64,000 nucleotides of DNA from Mastacembelus armatus (Eukaryota; Chordata; Actinopteri; Synbranchiformes; Mastacembelidae): NCBI RefSeq assembly GCF_900324485.2, contig NC_046649.1, positions 16,735,665-16,799,664 on the forward strand, given 5' to 3'. The translations under genes were made by a program, and so were the position numbers. The notes beneath the pieces are model-generated. The model saw only the letters and a list, made by a program, of their open reading frames with translations, searched no databases and had not been told where the DNA came from. Position 1 is the stretch's first letter; each line of letters opens with the position of its first letter. Below are positions 11,621 to 25,800 of this stretch, piece by piece.

Positions 11621-12449
11621 TATGGCAATTACCATCACTGGTTTCACAAACACGGGATTGTTTATCTTTATTCGTAGTATTTTAATAATTACATGTATGA
11701 TTGTGTTCTAACATGGTGGTATTGTCAGTCACATATGCATATAATGTAAGTTAAAGACTGTATATTTACTCTACAAACGTGATGTACTTGTGTTTTATAT
11801 CACTCTTATTTTATGCTACTTTCTACATTTAGTCTGAGACAGAAAAAAATCTTCAATAAAATATATACCCACTGTTCATTATATTTAATTACGTCTAATT
11901 CCATAATTTTGTAATTTCTGTTTATAATTTGCCATAACACCCTGAATTTAAGAGAGATTAATTTTACAATGTTGCTTATAGTCTACTTTTGTATTTTTTT
12001 TCCTGGCTGATCATGTTTATGTGCTCCTAAGTAAAACTTTAATGGAAATATTTTTCTTGTAACTGTTTTTTAAAAAATCAATCAATCATTAACAACCTGC
12101 TCTATCACAAATACACAACCAACATTTTTTACACACTCTAGGAGCAAATACCAACTGGGCCAAAACATATTTTTCTAAAGTTATTAGTTGTAAAACTAGC
12201 AACTAAAAGCCAGACATTGATCCTTTATTGCACTGAAACATAGAATGTAAGAAATGCAGAATCTTTTAAGGTAATCTCTTCATTTTTTTCTATATCATAA
12301 TCGAAAAATCTGCTGTCTTTATTAGTATATATAGAATAATTTAAAACACCTCTGACAGCACTCTATCTGCTTTTTTCCAAGCAGTTGTCTTGCAATGCTG
12401 TCAAAAAACAAATAACAGAAAACACAAACTGCCAATCAACAAAGCCTTG
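11621..12449. other. AT-rich spacer between fuz promoter and gng5 3' end
   Basis: Strongly AT-rich, with no ORF, splice-flanked block or repeat family recognised. Confidence 0.6.
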
Positions 12450-12723
12450 GAGTAGTAAAGAAAGTTTTTTTATTCATTAAATACAAAAAGTCCAGAACAG
12501 TGATGACTACAATAGAACAATAGAAAAGGCACAATAATTTACTCAAAAATCACACTGTGCCATGAAAAATAAAAACACCACCTTTTCTTCTACTGTGGCT
12601 GAAAATAGATGGTTATCTTCTTGACAATGCATTTTAGACTTAAGAGATCCCGTGGCAGTATAATGGCTTGGCATGAGGAGCAGTGTTGAGGTCAACTTTT
12701 CCCTGTATCATCAAAATGAAGGC
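12450..12723 (-). other. gng5: gng5 terminal 3' UTR exon
   Basis: An acceptor (CTGCAG) ends just above 12723 on the minus strand, and an AATAAA at 12468-12473 closes the exon. It joins the donor placed 17 nt past the gng5 stop codon. Because that intron is so close to the stop, nonsense-mediated decay is not expected. Confidence 0.6.
12468..12473 (-). terminator. gng5: gng5 poly(A) signal
   Basis: AATAAA on the minus strand within the presumed terminal exon. Confidence 0.55.
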
Positions 12724-13438
12724 CTGCAGCACAAAAATAAAACAAGAAACAGAAACAGAAAGATCAGAAATGGGGTTTGATTTTTAACAGTTACCAATGA
12801 ACTTAAATAGATTTGGTTTCTTAAAAACATATTGAATGTTTCAATTTATAGGACTGTGTGGGTAAACATAAGTTTATTAAGTTTATTAGTGGAGATTTTA
12901 TTCAACAGACGAGGATATTTGTACAGATAGAGAGACATTATGATTTCTCAACAGTGTAATTACAAAACCATGTAATTTACGGTCTTATGTACTGCTAAAA
13001 TTTTCTACAGTTTCATAAATCCTCAAATAGCAATAACAACTATTAATATTATTGGTACAGTGTGGCAACTTAACACAAGTAAACTGTACTATTAGTATCT
13101 CAGTGAAGTGTGGCTTTCACCATCTTTAGGAGAAAATTTTAGTTTGGAACACTGCAAGGAAGTCCATTATTCTGGAGCAGTTTCTATGGATGTTTCCCTC
13201 TAACACTAAGATATTCATGCCCACCTGAGTTATTGTTTTATTGTGAAAGAGACTATCAACGTTTCACAGATGACTTTCAAATTAAAATACCTGTTATTCT
13301 CAGTTTCATCAGAAATTCTGACCATTACTTCAGGGACTCTTCAGCCCTTTTCATAAAACCTTTTTAGACATCACACTGATGTCTGGTATGAGTGAATGTG
13401 CCAAAAGGATGGCTGACTCACCAATGAACACAGTGGTT

Positions 13439-14587
<1,149 letters not shown>

Positions 14588-14781
14588 TGTGAATTTAATT
14601 TCTTGTGGAAAAAAAATAAACGCCGAGCTGCGGGTGGGAGACTGGGCTGGATGCTGGCACAATAGCAACGACGATCACATCCGGATTCCGCTTGTTCACA
14701 TTTGTGACTGCAACTCCTACTGAAAGACACTAGGGGGAGCCAAATCAAAATACAAAATAAAAACATTTAACTAAAAATCTC

Positions 14782-14787
14782 TTTATT
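14782..14787 (-). terminator. ssx2ip: Candidate ssx2ip poly(A) signal
   Basis: AATAAA on the minus strand about 460 nt past the ssx2ip stop. It would end that transcript roughly 200 bp before the gng5 start codon, so the two tandem genes are nearly contiguous. Another AATAAA at 15063-15068 is closer to the stop. Confidence 0.4.
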
Positions 14788-15247
14788 GTACAGTTATATC
14801 AGCAGTGCAGATCATTATCAAGCTTAACGCTAGTTACATCAATAAATACCAGTTCATTTAAACATAAGTTACACATGTGGAGAATGTAAACAAAGTTGAT
14901 TTTAAACAACAACAAAAACGTAAGCATTCAATATGATCAACGTGAAAAAAAAGATTTCTAACTCCAATATATTCAGATTACCACTTGGCAAATATTCTCT
15001 CCTTGAATATAGCTTAAAATCTGAATTGTCAGTGTTGGTTTGTTTCTACAAACAATGGCGGATTTATTAAAGTGCTTTCTTGTTTGATCAGCTTTGGTGA
15101 ATGATTTGTCCTTATCCATAACACCACAACATAGCAATGATGTAAAAAATTGTTTATCGGCTCTGATGAAATGCAGCCGTGGATTAATGGTTTGATGCTT
15201 ATGTCCACTGCAGAGTGACAAAAAAAACATAAGGCACCAGAGGTTGT

Positions 15248-17497
15248 TTAGGTGAGGCTGTTCTCATCTTCACCCAGAGAGAAGATACTCAAGTCTCCAC
15301 ATCGAACTCTGTTTTTTGACTTGAGCCGAGTATCTCCATCATCAATGGCGCTGGACTCTTGCCAGGATCCTCTATGTAAATGTCTAGAGGAAAGGAAATG
15401 GAAAAATACAGATTAATGACATTAATGGCCATCAACAAAGTTTAGACACCACTTAATATGAATATCTAATATATATAATACTGTTAAATAGTAAATACAA
15501 TAGTATCAAGTGGCTGAACAATACCTGCTGTCTGGTATCAGGCGGAGTGTCCGGTAAAGTTCAGTCGTGGATGGCACAGTAGCGCTTTGTGTGGGTTTAG
15601 GAGTGGAGAACGTTGTGTACGTTGATGATTTGGCTAGCCGAGTCTTTGTGGAAGACATCCTTATCTCTGGCTCACTTCCTGCAATGAAAGGGAATGAATT
15701 CAGTCAAATCTAAATCAACCAAAGTTTTTGGTGTTTAAATCTAACATTAGCAGAACATATATTGTTTAGTTATTTCTGTTTCACTGTTTCTCTAGTGTTC
15801 TTTCGTATTAAACTGACTTTTCTATGTGCAGGTTCTAATTGATATACTTCCTCTCAAAGTAATGTTTGTCATGCCAACATTATACTAATTGCAACATATG
15901 ATGCCATTTATATTTATTGTGGTTCTCCCAAGGCAAGATGTACGAAGAGGAATCTGTGTCACTGTAGATTTTTATTCAACTTACTTATTGATAAGGCACT
16001 TTGACCGTCGGATGAACAACTTCTGTGGTCTCTAAATGGAGTTATATTTAAAAATTGATTCTTGAGCCAAGAAGCACGGTCCTCTTCAAAGGCCTTTTTC
16101 TGTGGAATAAAAGAAAGATTAGAGGACACAATGCAATTACTACACTCAAATGGGGAATAAAACATAAGACCTGAATACCTCACGGCCCAGTCGAATAGCA
16201 GCCTCTGTGAAATTCTTTCGTTCCCTCTCAAAGTTTCTTTTCTGTTCCTCAAAGAGCCTCCATTCCTCTTTTAACCGCTCTTTCTCCTCCAGGGTGTAGC
16301 AGTCATTAAGAAGAGCTGCAGTCTCATCATCAAATGATGTGTTGAGCTGTTGCTTATTAGGAAACAAACAGACAAATACTCATTTAAGACTAAATTATTC
16401 TTTACAATATCCAATAATATATAAGAAAAAAGGGCTCTATTATGTTATCTGCTATTTTATCCTTTGATTTACTTCAAAATGAGAAAGCTTTTGTAAATTG
16501 GTGGAAAACTGAGCAAATGTTTAATGTGCTCAGAGTTCTTGCCGATCACGAGCCTTATAAACAAGCAAAAAGATACCTGGAGAAGCTGCTGTTGTGCATG
16601 AATGAACTCTTTGCACTGTTGGATTTCATTTCTCATCCTCTCCATCTCATCCTCATGAGTCTCCCTTGGTATCACCTCTTTACTGGACTCCAGCTGATTC
16701 TGCATTTGAGATGCTGACAAACAAAACACTAGTTTATAAACTCCATCAAAATATTAAACCTAAGTTACATTTGCAGTATTTCAGACTATGTAACCGTTCC
16801 GTACCTTGGCTGTCTAACTTCTCCATGTGGCTCCTCAGCTTCCTCCACTGCTGGCGGATGCTGCTGGTGAGCTGCTCCCTAGCTTGCTCACAAGATTGGT
16901 CCAGTGTTTCTCTGCTACAGTTACCAGCCTTTTCATCGCCATCTGAATCAGCCTGACGAGGACAGAGCAGAAAAACAGGGCAACTCTTCAAACATGCAAC
17001 TATCTCATTAGATTTGACATACATGAACATCGTCAATTAAATGAACACCACTAAAATAATAATAAAAAAAAAAAACCTGGTCCAGGCTGTCATCAGCAGT
17101 GGCTCCTCTGGTAGAGGACTTTGGTGGACTCAGGATATGTATCATCTCCTTCTTCATTTGCTGGAGGACTTTTTTAAGCTCAGCATTCTCCACCATCAAG
17201 CTCCTCTGGCTCGACTCATAGTCATTGAGCAAGGATTTGTACATCTCACTCTCGTGGCTGCACAGAACAATTTGCAAATGCAGTTACACAACTAATATTA
17301 CATATCAGTACTACTACTGGGTTCTTTGCAAGTGACAAGAAGGGTTTCAAAATACTTGGTTGACGCTTTTGCGGTCCTCCAATGGCTCCGTTTTCCATCT
17401 GACCGTCCCAAGCAATTCAGTACATCAATAGCTGTTTGGGAAGATTAGGAGGCCAACATTCAATGAGCTTACTTTTAAATTCCCAGAAAAAATAGCA

Positions 17498-17533
<36 letters not shown>

Positions 17534-18893
17534 AAAAAGGAAAGGTTTTACCTAGTTTCTTGTCCTTTCTGTCAACCAGTAGCTGGCTGAGGCGTTCCTT
17601 GAGCTTCACAGCTTCTCTTTCTTTTCTCTTCGCATCATGACTATACTGAGAGGCACGGCTGGCAATGATATTCTGGAGCTTTTGGACCTGCCAAGTGTGA
17701 ACCAACCATTAGAGTTTACCAGGTTGACGCATTCTCATATAAAATTGTCATAAATGTTGTCAATGATACCATAAAGGGAAATTTTACCTCATCTTTTTCC
17801 GTTTTCAAGCAGCTCTGCAAAGTCTTAATTTTTAGTTGCAGTTGCCTCTCAGCCTCATGCAGACCTGACTTCTCCCTCATGGACAGTTCCAGCTGATCCT
17901 GGAAGAAAACTTAAATACTTATAAGATGACAATGTTACCACAAGCATTCATTTCAGGTTTAAAGCTGAAAGACTGGTCCCACAGCAAAACCCTACCCGAA
18001 AGCTGGTATATGATACCGAGGGATTTATTAAGAGACATTAACAAGATCCACAAATAGCAGCCAGCTATTTGCCATTTTTATAGTAACTAATTTAAAATGT
18101 TTCTTATTGTGATATGAAATGTACTAATTTCCTTACTAGTAAGACTGGAGAGAATAAATATGTTTTCCCTAGCAAACAGAGACAACTGGTGAGACCACTG
18201 TGCTATTTAAAATATCAGGAAAAGCAGTGAGTATCCCCAGTACAGTACTGTGAATGATTTCTTCCTGTTTGATCTCTGCACTGTGTATTTCTGCCTTGTA
18301 GTGGACAGAAACCATCACTGCACCTTCACCATCAGGACATATCATATACAGTTTCTATACCGTGGTTACACAGAGTTGTATCCAAAGAGAAATGAAAAAC
18401 AGTGTGAAAATGTAACTCTAAGATTCGCCATCATACATACCTTCAGTCTGGAATTGCTGATTTGGACATGTTCCAAGGTGTTGGATTTCTTCAGCTGTTC
18501 TTTCTCCAGCTCTTCTAAAGCGCACATATTTCGCCTGTGAATCTGCAGCAGTTCATACATGGCATTCAGAGCTGGCACTGCATTCAGGCTGGATCCCCCG
18601 GGTGAGCTGACCTCGATACATGTGGAAGAGAGGCCCAGTGAGTCAAGCTCCTGTAAAAGAAAGTGGACTGATATCACTGTCATGTTGTGGTACTGAGTTA
18701 TCTATATTACAAATAATATATTGAATATAATATATTGAATAATGAGAAAAAGAGGATATACCTGACTGATGTATGAAATGCACTGGGGAATATTTTCCTC
18801 TGTGCAAAAGGCACTTATCCCACTGTAGGAGCTTTTGGAGAGGGCCAAAGAAGAATACATCGACACAAGGTTGTTCTGTCTAGAAGGGGACAT
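15248..18893 (-). CDS. ssx2ip: SSX2IP / ADIP centriolar satellite protein
   Basis: Afadin- and alpha-actinin-binding protein. It is a coiled-coil centriolar satellite/centrosome-maturation factor (also called Msd1) that anchors microtubules and aids ciliogenesis. Twelve coding exons: 18762-18893 (coding part), 18441-18650, 17788-17898, 17552-17687, 17356-17431, 17077-17257, 16805-16952, 16577-16713, 16179-16352, 15985-16099, 15525-15678, 15248-15383. The lengths total 1710 nt, giving 569 aa in one frame (human about 614). Diagnostic blocks: [89 protein letters not shown] and [19 protein letters not shown]. The start at MSPSRQNN is preferred because exon 1 has no ATG in this frame. A short upstream ORF ends two bases before it. 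C-terminal exons are Ser/Thr-rich and less conserved. Confidence 0.95.
17501..17530. repeat. (TA)n microsatellite in ssx2ip intron
   Basis: Fifteen TA units, about 20 bp from the donor of the ssx2ip exon ending at 17552. Confidence 0.95.
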
Positions 18894-18895
18894 TG

Positions 18896-18922
18896 TCACT
18901 TGTGATATGCTGGAGATCTCAT
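18896..18922 (-). other. Short upstream ORF of ssx2ip
   Basis: ATG followed by seven sense codons and TGA (MRSPAYHK), at the start of the exon that holds the main ATG. The stop lies two bases before the main start codon, a geometry that permits termination-reinitiation. Function is inferred only. Confidence 0.4.
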
Positions 18923-20357
18923 TGTTTCCTAAAACACAAACAGAAACAGGCAAAATATGGCAATTGCAGCTATATTTCATTGACTATATTGTCTCTTACT
19001 AGTGAGAAGCTTGAATTGGGTTAGTGCTGTAAAATGAGAACACAAATATGGGTCACATCTAACAGATCCCAAAAAAAAAAAAAAGCATAGCTGATGGGGT
19101 TTCTATATTTGAAGTATTCAAAGAGACACAGTGTTAGCAGAGAAAGCTACCCATAGACATCTCTGTTGGCACTGTTGTCCACCACTCCCCCATATCAACG
19201 ACGCATCAGGACACGGGAATGCGAAGTCATGAGTTATCAACGAAGAGCTGGATTAGCAGTCAGGTGGTGGATCGGAGGCTCCCACTGGAAAACAGGCCTG
19301 CAATGGAGCAACAAGCTACAAAACAGATCACTAATGGAAAATCTGGGCTGTCTCTTCACTCATATGGGATTAACTGTCAGATGTGGGCCAGAGGGTGCTA
19401 GATTGGGGTTTAAGTGAGCCCTCACTATTGGCTAGTGACATCTAAATTGCAGGGTAGTAAGATGATCTCAGCCCCAAGCCAAAGGATTTAGAAAGATTAA
19501 AAAAAAAAATAAAAGCAGGAACACATCATTGAGAGGCTAAATCTGAGAATGTGCATGTATTTTATTTTTTGGAACTTCTTTGCCCTCAGGACAAAATTAT
19601 GATCCTAGCATGTTGTGGTGAAACACGCTGAGCTGGATATCTACAGCTACCACTCCCTCAACTTTACTGTGCACTGAAATGTTCCAACTTGTGTTCAGGG
19701 GCACATTGTGTTGTTGAACAAAACGGGAAACTTTGATGTATTGCTCAGTAATTAAATCAGAAAGGATATTAACTACCAGTCAAACTGTGCCTGCCATGTC
19801 AGTGCGCATGTCCCTCCAAAGGTCTTATCTAACCAACCACAACAGCTTTTATCTGCAGACACATTGACTGAGGCAGAGATAAGTCTTATGTGTTTACCTT
19901 AAGGTTGTATGGTAACGGTATCAAATGTTAGTATATAATGTTAGCTACTGTTATAGTAAGCTGGGCTACCATTTGCTAACCTTACCTGGTGCTTAAAGCT
20001 GTGTTTTTATTTAAGGGGAAATTATTTCCCAGGTTGCGTTAATAAGTTACCACATGTAAAACTGCTAACTTCACCTTGACGTAACGCTAGAGGAATTTTA
20101 CGGTGAGGTAAAGTTTTAAATCTTAACATACAGGCTAATTCCCAATGATTTACTATCGCACTGTTTGCTAACCTGGACAGCAGCTATGCTAAGTTAAACC
20201 TAGCGCTCCTCACGGGTCCAGAAATGGGTCGGTTCGACCGGATACTTGCCAACTTCGGTTTTATTGGTAACATTAACAAAATGGTCAAGGCAGCTGCCGT
20301 GTCCAGTTCAGTCATCACCTTGATGTCAGAGGGAAAAAAAAAACCCATCAATCTCAC

Positions 20358-20500
20358 CTGATTTAATGTGAACACAGTCCAACAGAGGTGCCCCGACAGT
20401 ACTGTGGGTGCAGCAGGCTCAGTCTGCAGCAACAGCAGCTGATTGTGTTTTTTTGAAGTCTATTCCGGCGCTGGCTGCAAACCAAACGTGATTGTTATTG
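20358..20500 (-). other. ssx2ip: ssx2ip non-coding first exon (approximate 5' end)
   Basis: An excellent donor, CAG|GTGAGA, ends at 20358 on the minus strand, downstream of a GC-rich promoter-like segment. Joining it to the acceptor at 18928 gives no upstream in-frame ATG, so the exon is 5' UTR. The 5' boundary is a guess. Confidence 0.5.
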
Positions 20501-20508
20501 GAGGGTGT

Positions 20509-20521
20509 GTTGTTAGGCAAC
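20509..20521. promoter_or_regulatory. X-box-like RFX site at ssx2ip promoter
   Basis: GTTGTTAGGCAAC fits RYYNYY-N1-RRNRAC. It lies just upstream of the presumed ssx2ip first exon. The right half-site GGCAAC is the strong RFX half. A CATGCGCA NRF1-like half-site lies nearby at about 20550. Confidence 0.5.
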
Positions 20522-20559
20522 CAGTATCCGAGTAGCACATTGGACGTGAACATGCGCAG

Positions 20560-21256
20560 TGGGTGAAATATGCAAATAAGAAATGCTGTCAGGTGTCAGC
20601 AGGCGCAGCAATGACCCCCATGTCAGCACATATACAATGTATTGCCCTGCCTTTAAAAATAAGATACACACTGGTATTTATTTGCATGCATCAGTGGAGG
20701 AAGGTAGATATGTACATTTACTCAAATAGCCCACTATTTTCATAGAATTTTATTCAATTTGAGTTTCCACTTCATCCTGCTTTATGCTTCTGCATTTCAG
20801 GGAATTACTGTTCTATTAACTTCACAACACTTATATATTAACACTATATTTATGTTACATGTGATCAAACTTGCAAAAAAGACACACAAGCAGTATAAAC
20901 ATACAAACATAGAAGGACTGTGTGCTTTCTATTAATGTACTGACCTGTGTTGTACACGTATTGGGTCTTACCCTATATCTTTAATTGTTTTCTGATTGTT
21001 TCTTTTTATCATGATATAATGATTGACTGACTGTATTTCAGTGGTAAAACATAGTCATTCAAAATGTGCTAAAGCAGTCCATTAAGTCATATTTTAAAAG
21101 TTAAATTATTTACATTGATTTTAATGAATTATTGCACTAAACTAAACCAAAAACGACAAAAGAAAAGAATGACCTACAGGTACGTTGTCAGTGTGTAATT
21201 TTCAGCAAACTATTAAAACCTTCAGTTGGCAAAGGCACATGCTATGTCTTCAGACT
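20560..21256. other. Spacer between ssx2ip promoter and mcoln3 stop
   Basis: AT-rich sequence probably containing the mcoln3 3' UTR. AATAAA on the minus strand occurs at 20749-20754 but its use is uncertain. No gene was recognised. Confidence 0.5.
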
Positions 21257-24200
21257 TCATCCAAAACAGCAGCATGTAGAGAGGCAGCAGGATGCTGGCT
21301 CTTCATCAGTCTGGTATATTCCAGACTCAGGCTGGTCCCTGCACTCTGCTATAAAAGCCTGAAGCTGGGACACTGGCACCTTATCTTGTTGGTGATGCTG
21401 GAAAAGAACCATTATGCAGTTATAATGGCAATAAAGTGCAAAGATAAATAAAACCTATACCCTAAAACCATCTCTCATCAGCAAGATCTAATAATATTTT
21501 TCAATAGATGAATGCATGAGACTCAGACTGACCTTGACGGTCTCATAGGTGTCAGTAATGAGAGCAATGAATAGACTGAGCACCATGTAGATGAAGAGGG
21601 AGATGAAGGAGTAGAGGTAGAGTCTGCTGAAAAGCCACACTATGTAGCTCTTGTCTCTCAACCTCAGGAAGGTGGCGTACATGTCATCTCCATTGAGGAG
21701 AGAGAAGAGGCACTCTGTCACTTTGTCAAGTGTTCGGAACTGGAAAAAAATGTTTTGATAATTGAGTTTTTATGTTTCAGTGTCAGATGTGTTATCAGCA
21801 CAGACATCTCGTTGCATGGTGTAATGCAGGGAGCTCCAACCCTGGTCCTTGAGTGCTACTGTCCAGCAGGTTTTCCAACTAGCCCTGCCCTTCCAGTTTC
21901 TGACTGGCTGAACACAGCTGGTAATCAGCAGTAGGTAGGGCAGGGATGTCTGGAAAACAAGCATTAGTGTTCGAGGACCAGGGTTGGAGACCCCTGATCT
22001 AATCTAGTAGACCACACTGACACTTGAAACAGAATATGATTATAATATACATACTTTGTCATGGTAAGGCCCGAGCACAATCCAACCACAGAAGCAGTAG
22101 CCAAGATAGATCATGGCTGCACAACAGGAGAATCGGATCACATTTGGGAATGCTGCCCTCAGAGTTAAGATTAAAATCTGGAAAGGAAAAAAATATTTTC
22201 AGTTCCTCTGGATATGCATTTGATCTTTGTAACACAAAAGGTCATTGATGTTCTTACGTTGTATTTCTTGAAGAAACCAAGGTAACGAATCACGCCGACC
22301 CAGACAAGCATTGTGGCTGTTCCCAGCAAAATACTACAGACATCATAATTTGTCAGGAACTACAAAGGAAAAGAAAGAACAACTCCATGACAAACGTAAG
22401 TGTGGTCTGATCTCTAATGATTTATCTTTTCAGGTTTCCCTTTACTGTCAGTGAAACATTAGCATAGCGAATATTAAGAAGTCTTAAGTCTCTGAACAAA
22501 ATAGACCTTTGTTTGTATTCCAATTTTGAGGGCTGACCCAGCGATGGTCAAAATGTCGCTGACAATGATAAGGATATACCAGCCATTTATAAACTCCATC
22601 CGGTCTGACCATGTAGCAATTTTATTGTAGTAGACATGGAAGAATATGCTGAACTCCTAAAAAAAAAAAATACAATAATCACAAAACATGTAAACATGTC
22701 AAACAATTGCACACAAAAATGAATTCCTATACATGTCATTTAACTTCATTTTTGCAAAATGTTTGTCTGCAAGAGGTTCATATGTTGAACTGAGTTATTC
22801 TTTTAGACTAATACGTAATCAGATCTGTTTTTTAGAAATACTATAATCATGCAAACATTGTGTAAAAGAGCTTAATTCTGTAAAATGTAGTTACATTTTT
22901 TGTAAATATAAATCTTTATGTTGCAATAAAACCATTTAAATGCTGTTTAAAACTTCCCCTCTACTGTCAGGAGTGCAATTTTGATTGATGCCTGGAAATT
23001 TATATTCAAATCCTGTTATGTATGGTTAATAATTATTAGGGTTGCTAAATCCCTCCCCCATTGTAACACAGCTACAATTGTGCATCTAATGCTGGTTTCC
23101 TTATTATATGTTGTGCTGATAAATTTATTTGATTTTTAAATTGTAAATGAATTCGTTTCAATGAGAAAAGATTAATATTAATGTGTGGTGGTTTCAGAAA
23201 TACATTTACGTGCAATGCTCACTGCAACTTACAAACTGGAGCTGGATGCCATTAATGATAGATCGTGTACAGAGAATGAGAGAGGTGAAACAGGAGAGGA
23301 TGACCACAGAATCAAAGAGCAAGAGCAGGTAGTCAATCTTCCCAGCTAGAAACGAGAGACACTGATTTCAGGTTAGTTATTTCATTAACAGCGTTTTTTA
23401 ACTTGCAAAACTGAGAAACAAACTGAAGAAATTAGTTACATCATTTGCTGGAAGGTTACAAAATAATGTCACCATGCCCTCTGCTGATTTTTAAAGCAAT
23501 GATAAGCCTATTTAGTTTGCTGATGCCATAAAGCATCAACCATGGGTGCATTTATTGTATGAGTTGGGTGAAAACTTACAAGTGCCTTCCACGTTCCAGT
23601 CTCTGCATTCATAGATCCTAACATCATTTTCAACATCAACCTTTATCTTTCCACTGTGTGCACGGTTGTCAAACACAATCTGTGTAAAACAAATAAAGAC
23701 TTTTTTAGAGACATAGTGCAAAGTATTTTTAAGCATAAAATGTGATGTAACCATTACTTTATGCATTTATCTGGTGATAGATCTTAAAATCAAATCAGGG
23801 TGCAGCAGTTTTCACACTGTCACCAACCATTACATGGAAGTCATAACAGTCTGGTAGCTCATGGTGCCGCACAGTCTGCAGATTGATGGTTTTCAGAGTA
23901 AGATAGATGTTCACTGACAGCAGCCTGGACACACAAACACAAATTAGCTGGCAGCACCTGTACCACCTAGCATTAAACTAGTACTTCCAGTTTAGTCACC
24001 TCTTGAAATCTAAAGAGAAGTTGACGTGTGTCGCCCAACTGCTGCTGTCCAACCACTGCACTGGGTATATCGACATACAATCTGCAAGGAAGAAATAAAT
24101 GCTGTCTGTTAAAAAGCTCTTAGATTTGATTTCTTAGTTCAAGAGGGAAATTATTTAGCATTCATTCGTCTGATTACACTACTTCTGTGCTGTGAACAAT

Positions 24201-25221
24201 ATGAACTTCCTCTTACATGGAGTCACAAGTAAATACACATTGTGATTATTTTCCATTCTTCCCATGAATCACATTCCATTAATACATTTTGCACAAAAAA
24301 AAACAAAAGAAAAAAAACAATATGGTTTAAATTCAAGGTAACTACTGAGGTTTAACATGCAAGACCTACAGCTATGTCTGACTATATATGTCTCTATTTA
24401 TTAATTTTTGTGGTTGCGTACCTTTTTCAATCTGTGGATCGATGTCAAAGGTCTCGTTTCCAGGATAAATGCTGCTGTTTCTGTAAAACTCTTGACAGAC
24501 CAACAGAGGAGTGTACTCTCCATTAATCCTCTCATACGCAAGGTTACCAACAGTCAGGTTTCGGAGGTGGATGTACTACAATAACATTAATAATAAAAAA
24601 AATCAATTGCAATCAAATTGCCATGTGATACAATGTTAACTGCAACTGAGCTACATTTTCAGTACCCTGTGGATAATGTAGTAGATGTGATCATACACAT
24701 TTTTTTTGGTGTAAAGTGCATAGCTCCCCAGCTGGAGATCTTTTTGTTCTTTGAGAAACAGATGTCTGAATGTCATCAGATTTTCTTCTCTGAAGGTGAC
24801 CATCATTCCATTGCTCAGGCCAAACGACACTAACTGATAGAAAAAGACATATATTACAACAAATTAACAACAGTATATCTAACACCATATCTACTACATT
24901 TATGTTTAATGAAAAATCCATTTCAACCAAAGGACTCTATAAACCTACCTGGATTGTGATTATGGCAATTTTCAATATTTGCAAAATTAGTTTCCATGGT
25001 TTGCGCCCCCTGGCTTCGTATTTCTCACAGGGGTTCATGAAGAAGTACTTGAGCCTCCGCCTGAAGTTCTCCACCACCTTCGTCTCCATGGTTTGACTGC
25101 TCCATCTGCAGTGGCTGTTTAGCCTTCTCTCCTCGGACCTCACAAGTGGTTCAGACTCATCCATTACAGTGAAGTGCAGAAGACCTTTTATGTTTGTGAG
25201 GACAGTTTTGGTTGTCTTCAT
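21257..25221 (-). CDS. mcoln3: Mucolipin TRP cation channel, closest to mucolipin-3
   Basis: Endolysosomal, PI(3,5)P2-gated Ca2+/cation channel with six transmembrane helices. Twelve coding exons: 24949-25221, 24666-24833, 24422-24575, 24000-24081, 23828-23924, 23580-23679, 23233-23345, 22507-22656, 22258-22359, 22055-22177, 21533-21739, 21257-21397. The total is 1710 nt, giving 569 aa (human MCOLN3 553). Order of features: [20 protein letters not shown] and [13 protein letters not shown] leading into TM1; the large luminal domain with [29 protein letters not shown] and [14 protein letters not shown]2-TM5 including [16 protein letters not shown] and [17 protein letters not shown]; the pore filter NGDD in [16 protein letters not shown]6 [20 protein letters not shown]; and a Cys-rich tail (CCLSTCCC), a likely palmitoylation site. 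A stop codon immediately precedes the first ATG; a second Met (MDESEPLV) is an alternative start. The luminal and N-terminal motifs favour mucolipin-3 over mucolipin-2. Confidence 0.93.
21827..21996. mobile_element. Non-autonomous hAT-type MITE in an mcoln3 intron
   Basis: About 170 bp bounded by near-inverted ends: CAGGGAGCTCCAACCCTGG on the left, and a right end that reads CAGGGGTCTCCAACCCTGG on the other strand. These ends resemble abundant fish hAT MITEs. No coding capacity. An 8-bp target duplication is not clear, suggesting age. It sits between the last two transmembrane-coding exons. Confidence 0.7.
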
Positions 25222-25684
25222 TTATTTGGTAAAGTTTCAACATACATCAGCAACGTATCAGTGATAAGGCAAGGTTTGGCCATTCCAGTCATTCTGATGT
25301 TTATCAAACTGGTTCTCCTACAGTAACTCACTGTCATTCTCTCCTTTGTCCTTAAATTGAAGTGAAAACTAATTGCACTATAATGAGCCATAATACTCTA
25401 GAAAACAACAGAAGTGTATTTTTCCTCAATTAATAACTGTAGGTCATTCAGAGCAGACCCACCTGACCCAGTGAGCATAAATAAGACATGATATGTACAG
25501 ATTTTTACTAATTACCAATTTACTTCAGGTGTGATACTGTTGAATTTAAAATCTTTACAGAAAAATCAAAACAGCAAGCACTTAAACTGTAGACATTTTT
25601 GTAGTGTAATTATATAATACAAATCCTTGTTGGAATATTACAGAGCATAAAGCTCCAAATTAGTGGAAAGTAATAATAAATTAC

Positions 25685-25800
25685 CTGCTGTCACGTTCTG
25701 CACCAGTGAGCCAGAGAGTAACTGATCTAACACTCAGCCCTGTCTGTGAAGACCAAGTGGTGCAGTCACCACTCCAGCCTTCACCACAATGACTGATAAA
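25685..25800 (-). other. mcoln3: Candidate mcoln3 5' UTR exon
   Basis: A minus-strand donor CAG|GTAATT ends at 25685, about 460 bp upstream of the coding exon. This suggests a non-coding first exon, with its 5' end unresolved. Confidence 0.35.
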
